Position numbers and translations under genes: made by a program. The notes below the pieces were generated by a model. That model was not told the DNA's origin, ran no database searches, and worked only from the letters and a program-made list of their open reading frames with translations. Shown here piece by piece: positions 8,448 to 18,325 of a stretch of DNA of 29,973 bases (position 1 is its first letter; the number at the start of each line of letters is the position of its first letter). The DNA comes from a virus. Location of the stretch: positions 1 through 29,973 of the IMG/VR virus record IMGVR_UViG_3300042402_001352; one strand, given 5' to 3'.

Positions 8448-10499
8448 TTACGCTCCTATGCTCACGCGGTGTATTGCTAGTCGACTACTACTCGATATGT
8501 CAACAGGTCCACCACTGACTTGTCTTATAGCAACTCTAACAGCATCTCCTGCAGAGGCCGGCATTACAGTTGAGTAGTGTAGATAACTACCAGTCCAAGA
8601 ACCATTGAAAATTACAACTGCTTTAGTGACATCAAGGTTAGTATCTATAGTAAGAAAGCTACCCGGGTTTAATGTTACTGTGGTTGAGAAATATACTGAC
8701 ATGTTGATCTGATAGTAACCTGTGTATGGTACTGTAAATGTTCCAGTACTATACGAATTAGCAGTGTCAACTGTGTCAACAAACTGTATAAATGAGGCAC
8801 TTGCTCCGTCGTTTACTGTCTGCGTAGTTGTTGTGGCAGCAATTACTGTAACAGGACTATAACTTTTTAGTACACTACCGTCACTGAATGTAATACCATT
8901 AGATACAGTAAGCTCGTTTTCTACATTGACATCGCTGCTAAAAATTGTTTTAGGAGTAACAGTAATTGCTGAACTGTCTGCTGAATCAATCAATGATGTA
9001 AAGATATTTCCAGTAAACGTACCGCTAAGTGTGCCGCTTACTGATCCTAATGCGGAATTATACGTAACTTCTTTTGTACTAGAATCGTATTGTACAATGC
9101 CACTTGCACCAGTTTGATTTCTAACGGGATTAACATAGAAACCAGCCGCTGGTGCATCTAGTGTAAATCCAGATGCGTTAATTGCAATGGATCCTGAAAC
9201 AGCTGACGGATACCCTGCTCCATTGCCTATAGAAATAGCGTAATCGCCTTGACCTGCACCTGCGGCGGCTCCGATAGCAACAGCACGATTCCCTTGATTA
9301 ACATTGCCTGCACCAGAACCAATAGCAACAGCGTAGTCTCCTTGATTAAATCCACCTGCTACGATTCCGATAGCAACAGAGTCTAAACCTTGCAGTCCGT
9401 CGCCCCCTGCGCCTATACCTAGTGCAATTTTAGTATCTTCAGTTCTTAATGTTGTTGCAAATATTCCGCCATAGACTTTGTTTTCTACAGCATCAATAAT
9501 CTTAGTTGAATCGTCGCCAAACACTGAACCTCGTAAATCAAACACTGGATTCACTGCAATGGTTAAAGTGTCAGTGGCCACATTTTTACTCAGTGTGATG
9601 GTTGCATCACTGGCAATGTTTAATGTGTCGCTGGCTGCATCAGCTGCCAGTATATTAGCTATATCATTGTTGACTACAATTTGTGTAAACGCATTTACCG
9701 CAGGTGCTGAGTTGGTAATAGTCACGTCACCTGTGGCAATGTCGGTACTAACTGTGATACCTACACCAGAAGATACAGTTATGACACCAGTGTTGGTTAT
9801 TCTCAAGTTGTCACCAGTCGCGCCGTTTATGTTAATACCTGCGCCTGTGGTTCTGCCTGAGGGCAAAGCAGTGACATTCTGTAGACTGCGAACACCAGTA
9901 TTGGTTATTGTTGCCACACCACTGCCTGTGGCAGTTGATATACCCGAACCTGCTGCTACGCTAAGTATGCCAGTGTTTGAGAATGTGATTGAGTCTGCTC
10001 CTGAACTCACCGCCAGTCCCACGCCTGAACCTGACAAGAAATTCACTGTGTCACCGAATGTGGTTGCCACTATGGACAGATCGTTGTTGATTTGTATTTC
10101 TTTGAAGAACGTTTTATCAGGATCTATGATCAAACTGGTGCCTACACCAGTTAACGGATCACCACCCACAGTAGATCCTGTAGGTAGATTAATGATACTG
10201 CCCACACCTTTGACCTGTGCGCTGCCTGCCCATAAGCCGTTTAATGGATCCACGGTAGTGTGTTCTGCTGTAAACACTGATCGCCACTGACGAGTTATAT
10301 CTCCCAAACTGCGTAAATTATTTGTAGTAGGAGTAACATCGGTATCCAACGATGAAAAATCTATAGGAGCCAGTCCTGACCCAGTGCCAATAGTAGCAAC
10401 TAGTATGTCAAAGTTTTCATTGACTTTCGTAAACGCTTCATTGACTTCACTCCATAATACAGGAGGACGACCTGGGGTTATATTATTATTAAAAGGCAT
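8448..10499 (-). CDS. Tail fibre with YadA-like repeats and C1q/TNF-like tip, 683 aa
   Basis: The N-terminus holds a variant anchor (WSEVNEAFTKVNENFDIL, about 17-34). Residues about 60-350 are beta-rich, with repeating GxGISTATGSGVATITNTG-type strands. About residues 370-440 hold four to five YadA-head-like units (YAVAIGSGAGNVNQG, RAVAIGAAAGAGQG). After a short linker with a coiled or shaft segment, residues about 560-683 look like a C1q/TNF-like jelly roll: GTFTVPYTGYYQINMSVYF is the characteristic strand pair, followed by hydrophobic strands and a basic C-terminal strand (SRLAIHRVSIGA). C1q-like tips are trimeric ligand-binding heads. ATG at 10499 overlaps the stop of the giant gene (TAATG) and has GGGAGA upstream. 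Confidence 0.8.
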   Translation of the reverse strand: MPFNNNITPGRPPVLWSEVNEAFTKVNENFDILVATIGTGSGLAPIDFSSLDTDVTPTTNNLRSLGDITRQWRSVFTAEHTTVDPLNGLWAGSAQVKGVGSIINLPTGSTVGGDPLTGVGTSLIIDPDKTFFKEIQINNDLSIVATTFGDTVNFLSGSGVGLAVSSGADSITFSNTGILSVAAGSGISTATGSGVATITNTGVRSLQNVTALPSGRTTGAGININGATGDNLRITNTGVITVSSGVGITVSTDIATGDVTITNSAPAVNAFTQIVVNNDIANILAADAASDTLNIASDATITLSKNVATDTLTIAVNPVFDLRGSVFGDDSTKIIDAVENKVYGGIFATTLRTEDTKIALGIGAGGDGLQGLDSVAIGIVAGGFNQGDYAVAIGSGAGNVNQGNRAVAIGAAAGAGQGDYAISIGNGAGYPSAVSGSIAINASGFTLDAPAAGFYVNPVRNQTGASGIVQYDSSTKEVTYNSALGSVSGTLSGTFTGNIFTSLIDSADSSAITVTPKTIFSSDVNVENELTVSNGITFSDGSVLKSYSPVTVIAATTTTQTVNDGASASFIQFVDTVDTANSYSTGTFTVPYTGYYQINMSVYFSTTVTLNPGSFLTIDTNLDVTKAVVIFNGSWTGSYLHYSTVMPASAGDAVRVAIRQVSGGPVDISSSSRLAIHRVSIGA

Positions 10500-13400
10500 T
10501 ATGTTCTCCCTACTGCTATTTCAATTGACCCTATGTGATCTGAATCGTATGCTATCAGAGCTTTACCAACCACGGTGCCTACTCTTACATCACCTGTGGC
10601 AGCCACTGCCACTCCTGGAATTCCTGATGTGATCAAAATATCTCCTTTTGATATTTTTCCTACTACCTTGCAGGGCACACGACCTTGTAGTGCAACTAGA
10701 TTCTTCAAGCCTGGACAAGCATCATACATGATAAATGCTGCATTATCAGATACCACACCAGCTACTCTAGTATCACCTTTGATATTGCTCATGGTAACTT
10801 CTTTATCCCCGCCGAATACAAGAACAGTTCCTACTTCATATTCTCGATCACCTTCGTAGTATTCTGCAAGGTCAGCAGCATATGTGGCCTGCATTCTAGA
10901 CCCTGGGTTCAAGCTCCAGGTACCTATGATAGTACCAGGGTTGCCATTGCCACCAGTAGTCAGTGAACCACCACTACCAACATTCAGACCAGTACAGGTG
11001 ATAGTGCTGGTTGATGTAATTGCACCCACCGCAGTGATAGGAGCATTAGAAACACCATTCTGAGTTTTGAATTCATGACTATCATTCCAATACGATGTTT
11101 TATCATCTGTAGCCAACGACCCTTCGCTGATCAGTATACCACCAGCACTGTTATATCCGTAATAGCGTAGGTACCCACCAGTGGCAGTTGTTGCTGAATC
11201 AACAGCCAATTGCGTGTCAATCTTGATATTAGATACATCAACAGTTCTACCACCAAAGTCACCATTCGTGTCTCTGACAATGATTTCATTGGCTCCGATG
11301 CTGCTGCTGCTTCCAGCAGATCCAGCTACTACACTATAGGAACCATCTGCTGTTGCAGTAGCACCAGTTCTTCTTAAGAATCCCACAGTGGAGTATTGTG
11401 ATTTTTTAATGGCCAGTCCATCGTTGACCACATCAGCAAATGCCACTGCGGCAGCGTTGGCTGTGCTCACACCACTGTTACCGATCAGTGTGTCTGGAGC
11501 CAACTGTGCAAGATCTCCTAGCTGAACACTGTTGGCTTTGATGGTAACATGTCCGTCAGTGACGTCAAAATCCGCATTGCTGAAACTGCTTAATCCGCTG
11601 GCTGCTTGTATAACAGCAGCAGATCCCACAGGCGCTGCAGACTGTGCAGTAGCAATGGTCATTGCCAGCTTGCTCTGATCAATAGCTGCGGCAGCATTTA
11701 CTTCAGCATTGTTGACCACACCGGCGTTTAACTGCACGTCTATGTTGTTTAGGCTAGAGTCTATGCCAGTGCGTAGATCAAAGGTCAAGTCGCCAGTGAC
11801 ACTGGCATTTACAAAGATGTCGTCAACACCAGTGAACACCATTACTTGGCCGCCCTGCACATTGGATCCCGCATAGTTTTGTAAATTGGTAAAAGTCAGA
11901 CTACGAAGATTTACTGCATCTTGAGGGTCAGTTGGATCGGCAACATTAGCAATCTTATTGAAGTTAAGATTCATAGTTGACTGCATGCCCAGCTGGCCAT
12001 CTAGACTCATGAAACCGCCTGTGCCAAATGGTATTATTTCTGCTGCTACAACAGCAGCACCTTCATGTGAGATTCCTAGTCGACGATCTATGTATTTGCG
12101 TGTGGCATTCTCTGTGGGCACAGTATCTGTGGCGTTGTCTGTAAATCCACTGTCTGTAGAAAATTCACTGACTGGCACACCACGTTTGAATCCAATACCG
12201 TCCAAATTGCTCAGTGCAATAGAACTGGAGAATGTGACCTGTCCTGTACCTTGGTCAACTCTAAAGAACGGTCCTACGGAGAAATTACCAAATTGATCCG
12301 TGGTAACATAAAATACACGACCCACATCACGTTCTTCTGTTTCTTTGGAGTCGTCTACCGGATTAACACTACCTCCATAAATTTCTTTGGGATAGTTGGT
12401 ATCTGCATAAGAACCTGTGCCGATCTCAAGCAGATCATGTCCAGTAACTCGAGTAAGAGCAATTCTAATAGTCAAAGTGCCAAGACTGCCGCTGGTACGC
12501 ACAGCCACGGCAGCTTTAATGGTGTAACTTGTGGACAAATTGTTTATGGCATTGACCAACGGACGGTTCAGTGTGATTCTGCCAAACACGGTGCCAGTTA
12601 CACCAGGACCTTGATACGAACTAATCACATATTCTTCGCCCAGATAAACAAACTTAGCTGCAGATAATCTAGATATTTCAGTAGTTGAAATAGCAATTAC
12701 TGCAACAGCATTGTCACCTGCGCGGCCGGTAACTAGCCCTACTTTTTGCACACCACTCTGTATACCGGAGGTTTCTATAGCCGGGTCACCAGGCACATCT
12801 GTAATTTGGAATGTATCAGGATTTCCTGTGCTGACAACAAAATACCTATTTTGAATACTTATTCCTGTGGGCAAAGCACCAGTGGTAGTGAATTTGACCA
12901 CGTCTCCCGCGGAGAATCCATGCCCGACCAGTGTTACCACAGCTGGATTAGCGATTGATATAGTGCAGGTTGTACCAGTTGGTGTTGAAGATATAAATTC
13001 TCCAGGCTGGAATACCGTGATATCTATATAGTTGTAGTTTTCTCTGGTCTGGGTGAGAGTCAACCCCACGATGTTATATCTATGAATGCCACTACCTGCA
13101 GTTGTGATACTCACAGCAGCACCGTTTTTCTGTGTGCTTATACTGAATTGTGTTTCTGTGAGATTGTTAGGCAACACATAGTAAGTTTCTCCCACTAGCA
13201 ATGGAGCAGGTAACGTGCCTGTGGTAGTGAAACTTATGGTGTAGGCCTCTAACAGTTTGTGAGTTTTCACGGCTTTGATACTCAGTCCAGCACCATTTGT
13301 CAATGTAAATGTGCTGCCGCCTGGACTTGAGCTGACTGTGAACGTGTTATATGTGGGCTGTGTGATAATATAATAGGTAATGCCGCTGACAAAGTTATTG

Positions 13401-16400
13401 GCAGTACTGGTAGGAATTATTTTATCACCTATTCTCAGTTTGTGATTACCGCTGGTGGTACAGACGTTTGAAACTATATCTGTTATAGTCAATGTAATGC
13501 GGAATATTGTAGGTGTAGCCGTGTTAACTAATATATCATAAGGACCATTATTATCTGCGGTATTAGTGAATGACAATACACGATACACTGTGCCTGGAGT
13601 TTCACGTAGCTTCAATCCAGTAGAAGGTCTTACAGCAACATCTTCCAGACTGCCGGTGAGCAGTGTATTGCTGAGCTGACGAATTGTCATTTTGGTGTTG
13701 TTTGTCACCACCGCAAATAGACCCGCTGTGGCGGTGCCGAGCCCAGTGCTGAGATTCAATCTTGCCACCCCCACTGGAAGATCGGTGGTAGTCACACTAG
13801 TCACTGGGTATCTATATATTTCTGTGCCGTGCAGAATTTCCAATTCTGATCCACTTAGTGGTGTGTAGTCGAAATTATACACAAATATAGACAATCCACC
13901 TGCCACGTTGGCATATGCGCCACTAGGGAAATAACAATCTACTCGTTGATTTAGATCTTGATACAGAGTGGTTGGGGTAGGAACTTCAAGTGGATCTGCA
14001 CCTTCTGCAACCAAGGCATAATTACCATGAGCATTTGAACCGCCAACCGCACGAATCTGTCCGCCAGTCAGTGAGTAGTAGGCAATATGGCAGTAGTATG
14101 TGAACATAGACACTGCTTCAGTTAAGCCACCATTGGCCACAACTATGCCATAGCCGAGGTCGTTGATCTGTGTGAAGTCGTTACATAACATGCTTCTGTT
14201 ACCAGGCATCAACAACTCATATCGATTGCCATTGAAATCCACATAGCTCACAGCTGATGCCTGGAGCGCAGCTTTATTGGTCTGAATGATAGTTCTAACA
14301 GCAATGTTATTAGCAGTGTATCCCACAAAGCTAGGTTCAGTTATGGCTACCACTGCTTGCGCAGCTGTGAAGTTGGCAGCACCGATGATTGAACTCATGC
14401 GGGTCATTAGGGTGTTGATTGTAGCAGCTTCTGTGGCCGAGGCAGGAGTTCCTGAGGCTCTAGTCACTGCAGAATAACTCACAGCTGGAGCCAAGTCCTG
14501 CACAATTTGTCCTAGCAGATAATTCAAATAGGCATGCCAGGTTGCAGATTGAGCTTGTGTTAGCGAAGAATCAGTGATTACTGCACCTGTGAGATTGTTG
14601 TAGAATTTCAGTGCTCTAGTGCGTGTGGCCACATTGCCGCCATAAATCAAGTCATGTATCACAGCGTCCACAGCTTGTCTAATCTGATATTCTACTTCAC
14701 TGGCCACATATACCGTGGCAGTGGTAAATCCACTGAGATTGCCTGCTATCTGTGCATCGATATAAGCAATTAGTTCAGCGATTTCATAGTCTCTGTTTGC
14801 CAACAGCAGTGCATAGGCATTAGTGACGTTAGCAGACAGTCCAACCGGTAGTGTAAATGACAGAGCAGGTGCTGCAACAATCCCGCGTTCTATAGTGTCT
14901 GCTATGACAGTATTGCTCTGATCCACAGTTTCTTGAATACTAGGATAAGCAGTAATTAGATCGTTTACAGAATCATGAACGAACTCAATAGCTTCTAATG
15001 TGATTCGTCGTTGATCCGTCAATACCACTGCGCTTTGGCTGAGTCTGTAGGTCAAGCCATTTTGTCTGGTCCAGTAGTTGGTGCCTAGCACAATATCCCT
15101 TCCCAGGCCATCTAGGATCAATCCAGTGTCTCGACTGCAGGCAGCAGCATTGTAAGTGAATACTGAGAATGGCCAAGGCGTGGTTTCATCTAATACAAAT
15201 GTAGCTGTGCTGCCGTCCTTGTCATAGACAAAGTCTCGGACATAGTTTATTCTATATACAGAATCCGCTACAATAAATGATGCTGGAAGTTGCGGAAATC
15301 TATCAAGATCACTGACTTGCAATCTTGTTGGAGTAGCCACGACGTCGATATTGAATTCCAGGTTGCCTGCAAATCCGTCTGTGAACATACCGCCAGCAAA
15401 CACCTGTCTGTCCTTGCTGCGGCTGAATGAAGCACACTCTTGAAAGTATGGAGACCTTGACAATATCTGACCTGTGGGATCCAATACTCCCATGAAACCG
15501 CCATGACCTATGGCTGATATCGCTTGCCAACGCACGGTATCGTTGGCTAGGAACACGTCCATCTCTTCGTTGTCTTTGGGATAATTCACTGATCCCGATC
15601 CATCAATTACATCCTTGAACGCTGTGATCAAGTCTGTGATAACCCCATCAGCGCCCACCTCAGACTGGAACGCAGGATCAATAGTCTGTAAAAATAAATT
15701 CTGTTTAGGTGAGGCAACAGCAGTGTTAGTGATAATATCTTGAACTAGCTCTTCAAAAAGATCTATCACCGCCAGATATTCACTGAGCTGTGTGGTAATT
15801 ACTGTGTTACCAATTTCACTTTGATAATATTTCAGTGCTGCAGATATAGTTCGATTATATTCTCCGTAGTCTAGATCAAAAGTAAGATCGTCAACTAAGA
15901 TACCTATGCTGGTTTTGTAGAATGGTTTATCATAATTAAAAGTAGAAACAAAAGGTATAACATTATTGATTTTGCGGAAATCAATAGTAGCAATGATTTC
16001 TTCCTGTAGAAACTGTCTGTTCAATCTAATCAGGTCCGCAGCTGCTTCATATCCGCCTTTGTTTTGTATTTTGGGATAGACAGGTTGAGTGCTGTTCTGT
16101 AGATAATGATAACCGTAGGCCTGTGTGACCACATCAAGGCCATCGATGACTGGATCTCTACGGAATTTATTAAATGCCCAAGGACTGGCAGATGTGCCTG
16201 GACGAGGTCTAAAAATAACTCTACGGAATTCATCTCCTACTACAGAAACGTTTGCAGGAACTTTTAGTGGATAGTTTTCGAAATATTCTCCACTTTCTAC
16301 CAGCACAGAAATCTGTATGTTTCTAGCAATGTCTCCATAGGTTATACTTTCACCTATTTGAAAATTACCAGACAAGATATCCACATCAAAAATTTCATTG

Positions 16401-17965
16401 CCACCACTTTCTAGTTGTCCTGAATGTGCCACAATCTGGGCCAATGCGTTGCTGGTCTTGCCTCGAAGAAATAGTCCTTCGCGTATATCACGTCCTCGGA
16501 CAGCTTCAACAGTATTGGTAGTAACATCACCTGTGAAGTCTGTGCGCAGGCCTGCGGTATAGATCAAGAATCTAGGAAGGTCCACTACGAAATTTGGCAA
16601 TGAACTAAAGCCTGAACCTTTGTCTGTGATAGTGATACTGGTAATCGATCCGCCAGTGACCACAGCGGAACCAAATGCTCCAGTGCCTCCGCCACCTGTG
16701 ATTCTTACAGAAACCAAACTATACCCACTGCCGCCATTACTAATAGATACTGATCCCACTTTGTATCTGATATCAAAAGTAGCACCAGTTCCTATAGGAC
16801 CGATCCCCACAGGTGCAGCACTAGTGCTGATTGTGGTTGGCACAGCAGTAGCACCTGGTAGTGCAGTATATGTTCCAGTAGAGACGACTTTAAAAGTAAC
16901 AATAGCACCAGGAGTAGTTAGGGTAGTTAATACTTCTATTAAACAAGCCCCACCACCTGAAGGCACAGTTCCTCCGGAGACTTGTAGTATATCACCGGGA
17001 TAATAATTTGCACCTACGGTATTAATTACAACAGTGTCTACGCTCATACGTATAGTGCCAGCGAAATCTATACCAGATGTAGGAGATTCTTCAATGGCAG
17101 TCAACGAACATTCGGTAGCTCCGTTATTAAAAGTTAATGTTTTTTCGTAAGGCCCAATAATAGATCGTGATTCTAAAACCAATTGTTCTGCACGTTTGAG
17201 AGCAGCTTCGAGAGTTCTGTAAGCATAGGCCAAAGCACGACCTTGCAGTGCCTGAGATACGCCCGGGCGATCATCTTGACCACTGAGCGCCACATACAAA
17301 TTCACACTAGAACCAAATGCCGAACTATCAACATACTGTTTTGTAGCTGCGATCAATCCGCCGTAATTTGTGTCGTCATCTGGTTCTGGACTTCTAGAAA
17401 GTATCAGCGGTCCGCTCATACGTCCAAAGCTGGTATCTGTAAGACCTGTAGCAGGATCTATGGCATTGACCCCAAATCTAGATATTTTAGAATCTGCATA
17501 ATTCTTATTAACTAATTCGTGACTGTAAATTGGTGCCAACGGGCTAATTGTTGTTCCGGCATCAACTATACGATATTGATTACCACCAGAGCGCATGGAC
17601 AAATCGCCGCCCAGCTGTGGTGTTGTATCAGCAGCTATTTCGGCAAAATCCGCATTAATTGCAATTTGATTGGGGTTAGTGGTAAAATCAATGCTGATAC
17701 CACTGCCTGCAACAAGTTTTTTAAATTGCAGTCCTGACTCTGTGTTATTCACAGTGACTACAGGAGTATTGCCAGTAACAACGTCGTTCTGACCCACGTA
17801 GGTAGCAGGAGTATCTTCTAGGCCTGTGAATTGTAATCTTTCGCCGAGCCCTAGTGAGCTGTAAAGTTCTCTAAAGTTGTCATTAACTTTACGGAATGAA
17901 TCTCTTATACTGTCGCCGGTGCCGTCGTTGCCAACGGTGCCGATATCAATAGTCTTTCTTGCCAT
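10499..17965 (-). CDS. Giant fibre/structural protein with beta-helix-type domain, 2488 aa
   Basis: Residues 1-40 are the shared anchor (IDIGTVGNDGTGDSIRDSF, then RKVNDNFRELY). About residue 216 on, NLYVALSGQDDRPGV and the following TLEAALKRAEQL resemble the entry of pectate-lyase-like right-handed beta-helices; VLVESGEYFENYPLKVPANV (about 555-575) fits the same fold. GSGY/GGGTGA beta repeats lie near 405-470. Helical segments near 680-745 and 1105-1160 look like copies of one domain (DL-x-YG ... ALKxY). A block near 1830-1970 contains VGRVFYVTTDQFGNFSVGPF, a motif seen in marine T4-like phage structural proteins. The last ~130 residues (AADLAEYYEGDREYEVGTVL on) form a conserved fibre C-terminal domain, possibly a chaperone or cleavage domain. 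Probably the longest tail fibre or a baseplate-attached adhesin. Confidence 0.75.
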   Translation of the reverse strand: MARKTIDIGTVGNDGTGDSIRDSFRKVNDNFRELYSSLGLGERLQFTGLEDTPATYVGQNDVVTGNTPVVTVNNTESGLQFKKLVAGSGISIDFTTNPNQIAINADFAEIAADTTPQLGGDLSMRSGGNQYRIVDAGTTISPLAPIYSHELVNKNYADSKISRFGVNAIDPATGLTDTSFGRMSGPLILSRSPEPDDDTNYGGLIAATKQYVDSSAFGSSVNLYVALSGQDDRPGVSQALQGRALAYAYRTLEAALKRAEQLVLESRSIIGPYEKTLTFNNGATECSLTAIEESPTSGIDFAGTIRMSVDTVVINTVGANYYPGDILQVSGGTVPSGGGACLIEVLTTLTTPGAIVTFKVVSTGTYTALPGATAVPTTISTSAAPVGIGPIGTGATFDIRYKVGSVSISNGGSGYSLVSVRITGGGGTGAFGSAVVTGGSITSITITDKGSGFSSLPNFVVDLPRFLIYTAGLRTDFTGDVTTNTVEAVRGRDIREGLFLRGKTSNALAQIVAHSGQLESGGNEIFDVDILSGNFQIGESITYGDIARNIQISVLVESGEYFENYPLKVPANVSVVGDEFRRVIFRPRPGTSASPWAFNKFRRDPVIDGLDVVTQAYGYHYLQNSTQPVYPKIQNKGGYEAAADLIRLNRQFLQEEIIATIDFRKINNVIPFVSTFNYDKPFYKTSIGILVDDLTFDLDYGEYNRTISAALKYYQSEIGNTVITTQLSEYLAVIDLFEELVQDIITNTAVASPKQNLFLQTIDPAFQSEVGADGVITDLITAFKDVIDGSGSVNYPKDNEEMDVFLANDTVRWQAISAIGHGGFMGVLDPTGQILSRSPYFQECASFSRSKDRQVFAGGMFTDGFAGNLEFNIDVVATPTRLQVSDLDRFPQLPASFIVADSVYRINYVRDFVYDKDGSTATFVLDETTPWPFSVFTYNAAACSRDTGLILDGLGRDIVLGTNYWTRQNGLTYRLSQSAVVLTDQRRITLEAIEFVHDSVNDLITAYPSIQETVDQSNTVIADTIERGIVAAPALSFTLPVGLSANVTNAYALLLANRDYEIAELIAYIDAQIAGNLSGFTTATVYVASEVEYQIRQAVDAVIHDLIYGGNVATRTRALKFYNNLTGAVITDSSLTQAQSATWHAYLNYLLGQIVQDLAPAVSYSAVTRASGTPASATEAATINTLMTRMSSIIGAANFTAAQAVVAITEPSFVGYTANNIAVRTIIQTNKAALQASAVSYVDFNGNRYELLMPGNRSMLCNDFTQINDLGYGIVVANGGLTEAVSMFTYYCHIAYYSLTGGQIRAVGGSNAHGNYALVAEGADPLEVPTPTTLYQDLNQRVDCYFPSGAYANVAGGLSIFVYNFDYTPLSGSELEILHGTEIYRYPVTSVTTTDLPVGVARLNLSTGLGTATAGLFAVVTNNTKMTIRQLSNTLLTGSLEDVAVRPSTGLKLRETPGTVYRVLSFTNTADNNGPYDILVNTATPTIFRITLTITDIVSNVCTTSGNHKLRIGDKIIPTSTANNFVSGITYYIITQPTYNTFTVSSSPGGSTFTLTNGAGLSIKAVKTHKLLEAYTISFTTTGTLPAPLLVGETYYVLPNNLTETQFSISTQKNGAAVSITTAGSGIHRYNIVGLTLTQTRENYNYIDITVFQPGEFISSTPTGTTCTISIANPAVVTLVGHGFSAGDVVKFTTTGALPTGISIQNRYFVVSTGNPDTFQITDVPGDPAIETSGIQSGVQKVGLVTGRAGDNAVAVIAISTTEISRLSAAKFVYLGEEYVISSYQGPGVTGTVFGRITLNRPLVNAINNLSTSYTIKAAVAVRTSGSLGTLTIRIALTRVTGHDLLEIGTGSYADTNYPKEIYGGSVNPVDDSKETEERDVGRVFYVTTDQFGNFSVGPFFRVDQGTGQVTFSSSIALSNLDGIGFKRGVPVSEFSTDSGFTDNATDTVPTENATRKYIDRRLGISHEGAAVVAAEIIPFGTGGFMSLDGQLGMQSTMNLNFNKIANVADPTDPQDAVNLRSLTFTNLQNYAGSNVQGGQVMVFTGVDDIFVNASVTGDLTFDLRTGIDSSLNNIDVQLNAGVVNNAEVNAAAAIDQSKLAMTIATAQSAAPVGSAAVIQAASGLSSFSNADFDVTDGHVTIKANSVQLGDLAQLAPDTLIGNSGVSTANAAAVAFADVVNDGLAIKKSQYSTVGFLRRTGATATADGSYSVVAGSAGSSSSIGANEIIVRDTNGDFGGRTVDVSNIKIDTQLAVDSATTATGGYLRYYGYNSAGGILISEGSLATDDKTSYWNDSHEFKTQNGVSNAPITAVGAITSTSTITCTGLNVGSGGSLTTGGNGNPGTIIGTWSLNPGSRMQATYAADLAEYYEGDREYEVGTVLVFGGDKEVTMSNIKGDTRVAGVVSDNAAFIMYDACPGLKNLVALQGRVPCKVVGKISKGDILITSGIPGVAVAATGDVRVGTVVGKALIAYDSDHIGSIEIAVGRT

Positions 17966-17997
17966 GGTTAGAATCCTAGATTGAGCAAATGCTCTAA

Positions 17998-18004
17998 TAT
18001 TTAG
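17998..18004 (-). promoter_or_regulatory. Candidate late promoter CTAAATA for the giant fibre
   Basis: CTAAATA (18004-17998, minus) lies about 33 bases before ATG at 17965. The leader contains a small GAGC-AAAT-GCTC hairpin (17983-17994). The location at the head of the structural cassette supports it; the sequence is a weak variant. Confidence 0.4.
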
Positions 18005-18026
18005 CCCAAAGTTTTATAAGCCGGAT

Positions 18027-18033
18027 GTAAATA
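18027..18033 (+). promoter_or_regulatory. Candidate late promoter GTAAATA (plus strand)
   Basis: GTAAATA ends four bases before ATG at 18038, the same spacing class as before thyX, kdsA, sod and the 283-aa fibre. Transcription from it would give a leaderless or nearly leaderless message. Confidence 0.45.
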
Positions 18034-18037
18034 CTAG

Positions 18038-18325
18038 ATGTTTCTCACAACCAAAACTCAACTAAATCAATACTCTAGACTCAGTAAACACGGAGTCGAA
18101 CATCAATATAAAAGAAAAAAGACTGTAGTAGTGTTGAGATGTGATGACTGTGATTCGATATTTGAAAGAGATCTCAAACACATGGATAAGAAACGCCTCA
18201 GCAACAATTTCTTTCATTGTTGTGGGTCTTGTGATGCCAAAAGATTTGCTCAACGCACAGGAGTCGAACAAAAACAGATCTGGAATTTACCTGCTAGTTT
18301 AGACTTACCTGTGTCTAAATTCTAA
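18038..18325 (+). CDS. Small Cys-rich zinc-finger-like protein, 95 aa
   Basis: This is one of only two convincing plus-strand genes. It is basic in its first half (KRKKTVVVLRC) and has C35-x2-C38 followed by H60-C61-C62-x2-C65, a spacing suited to a zinc ribbon or treble-clef knuckle. The C-terminal part (QIWNLPASLDLPVSKF) is conserved-looking. It faces the iscA gene and its last 11 bases overlap the iscA 3' end tail to tail. No ribosome-binding site is evident, but GTAAATA sits four bases upstream of the ATG. A nucleic-acid-binding or HNH-like role is possible, but no catalytic His-Asn-His pattern is clear. Function unknown. Confidence 0.65.
   Translation: MFLTTKTQLNQYSRLSKHGVEHQYKRKKTVVVLRCDDCDSIFERDLKHMDKKRLSNNFFHCCGSCDAKRFAQRTGVEQKQIWNLPASLDLPVSKF

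Noticed and set aside
9478-10290. Open plus-strand frame of 270 codons opposite the 683-aa fibre
   Set aside because: It lies wholly antisense to a convincing fibre gene, has low-complexity Val/Pro/Ala/Thr composition mirrored from the fibre repeats, and no ribosome-binding site or promoter.
14985-15530. Several minus-strand frames of 60-80 codons within the giant fibre gene
   Set aside because: They are alternative-frame shadows of the 2488-aa gene, without start signals or recognisable sequence.
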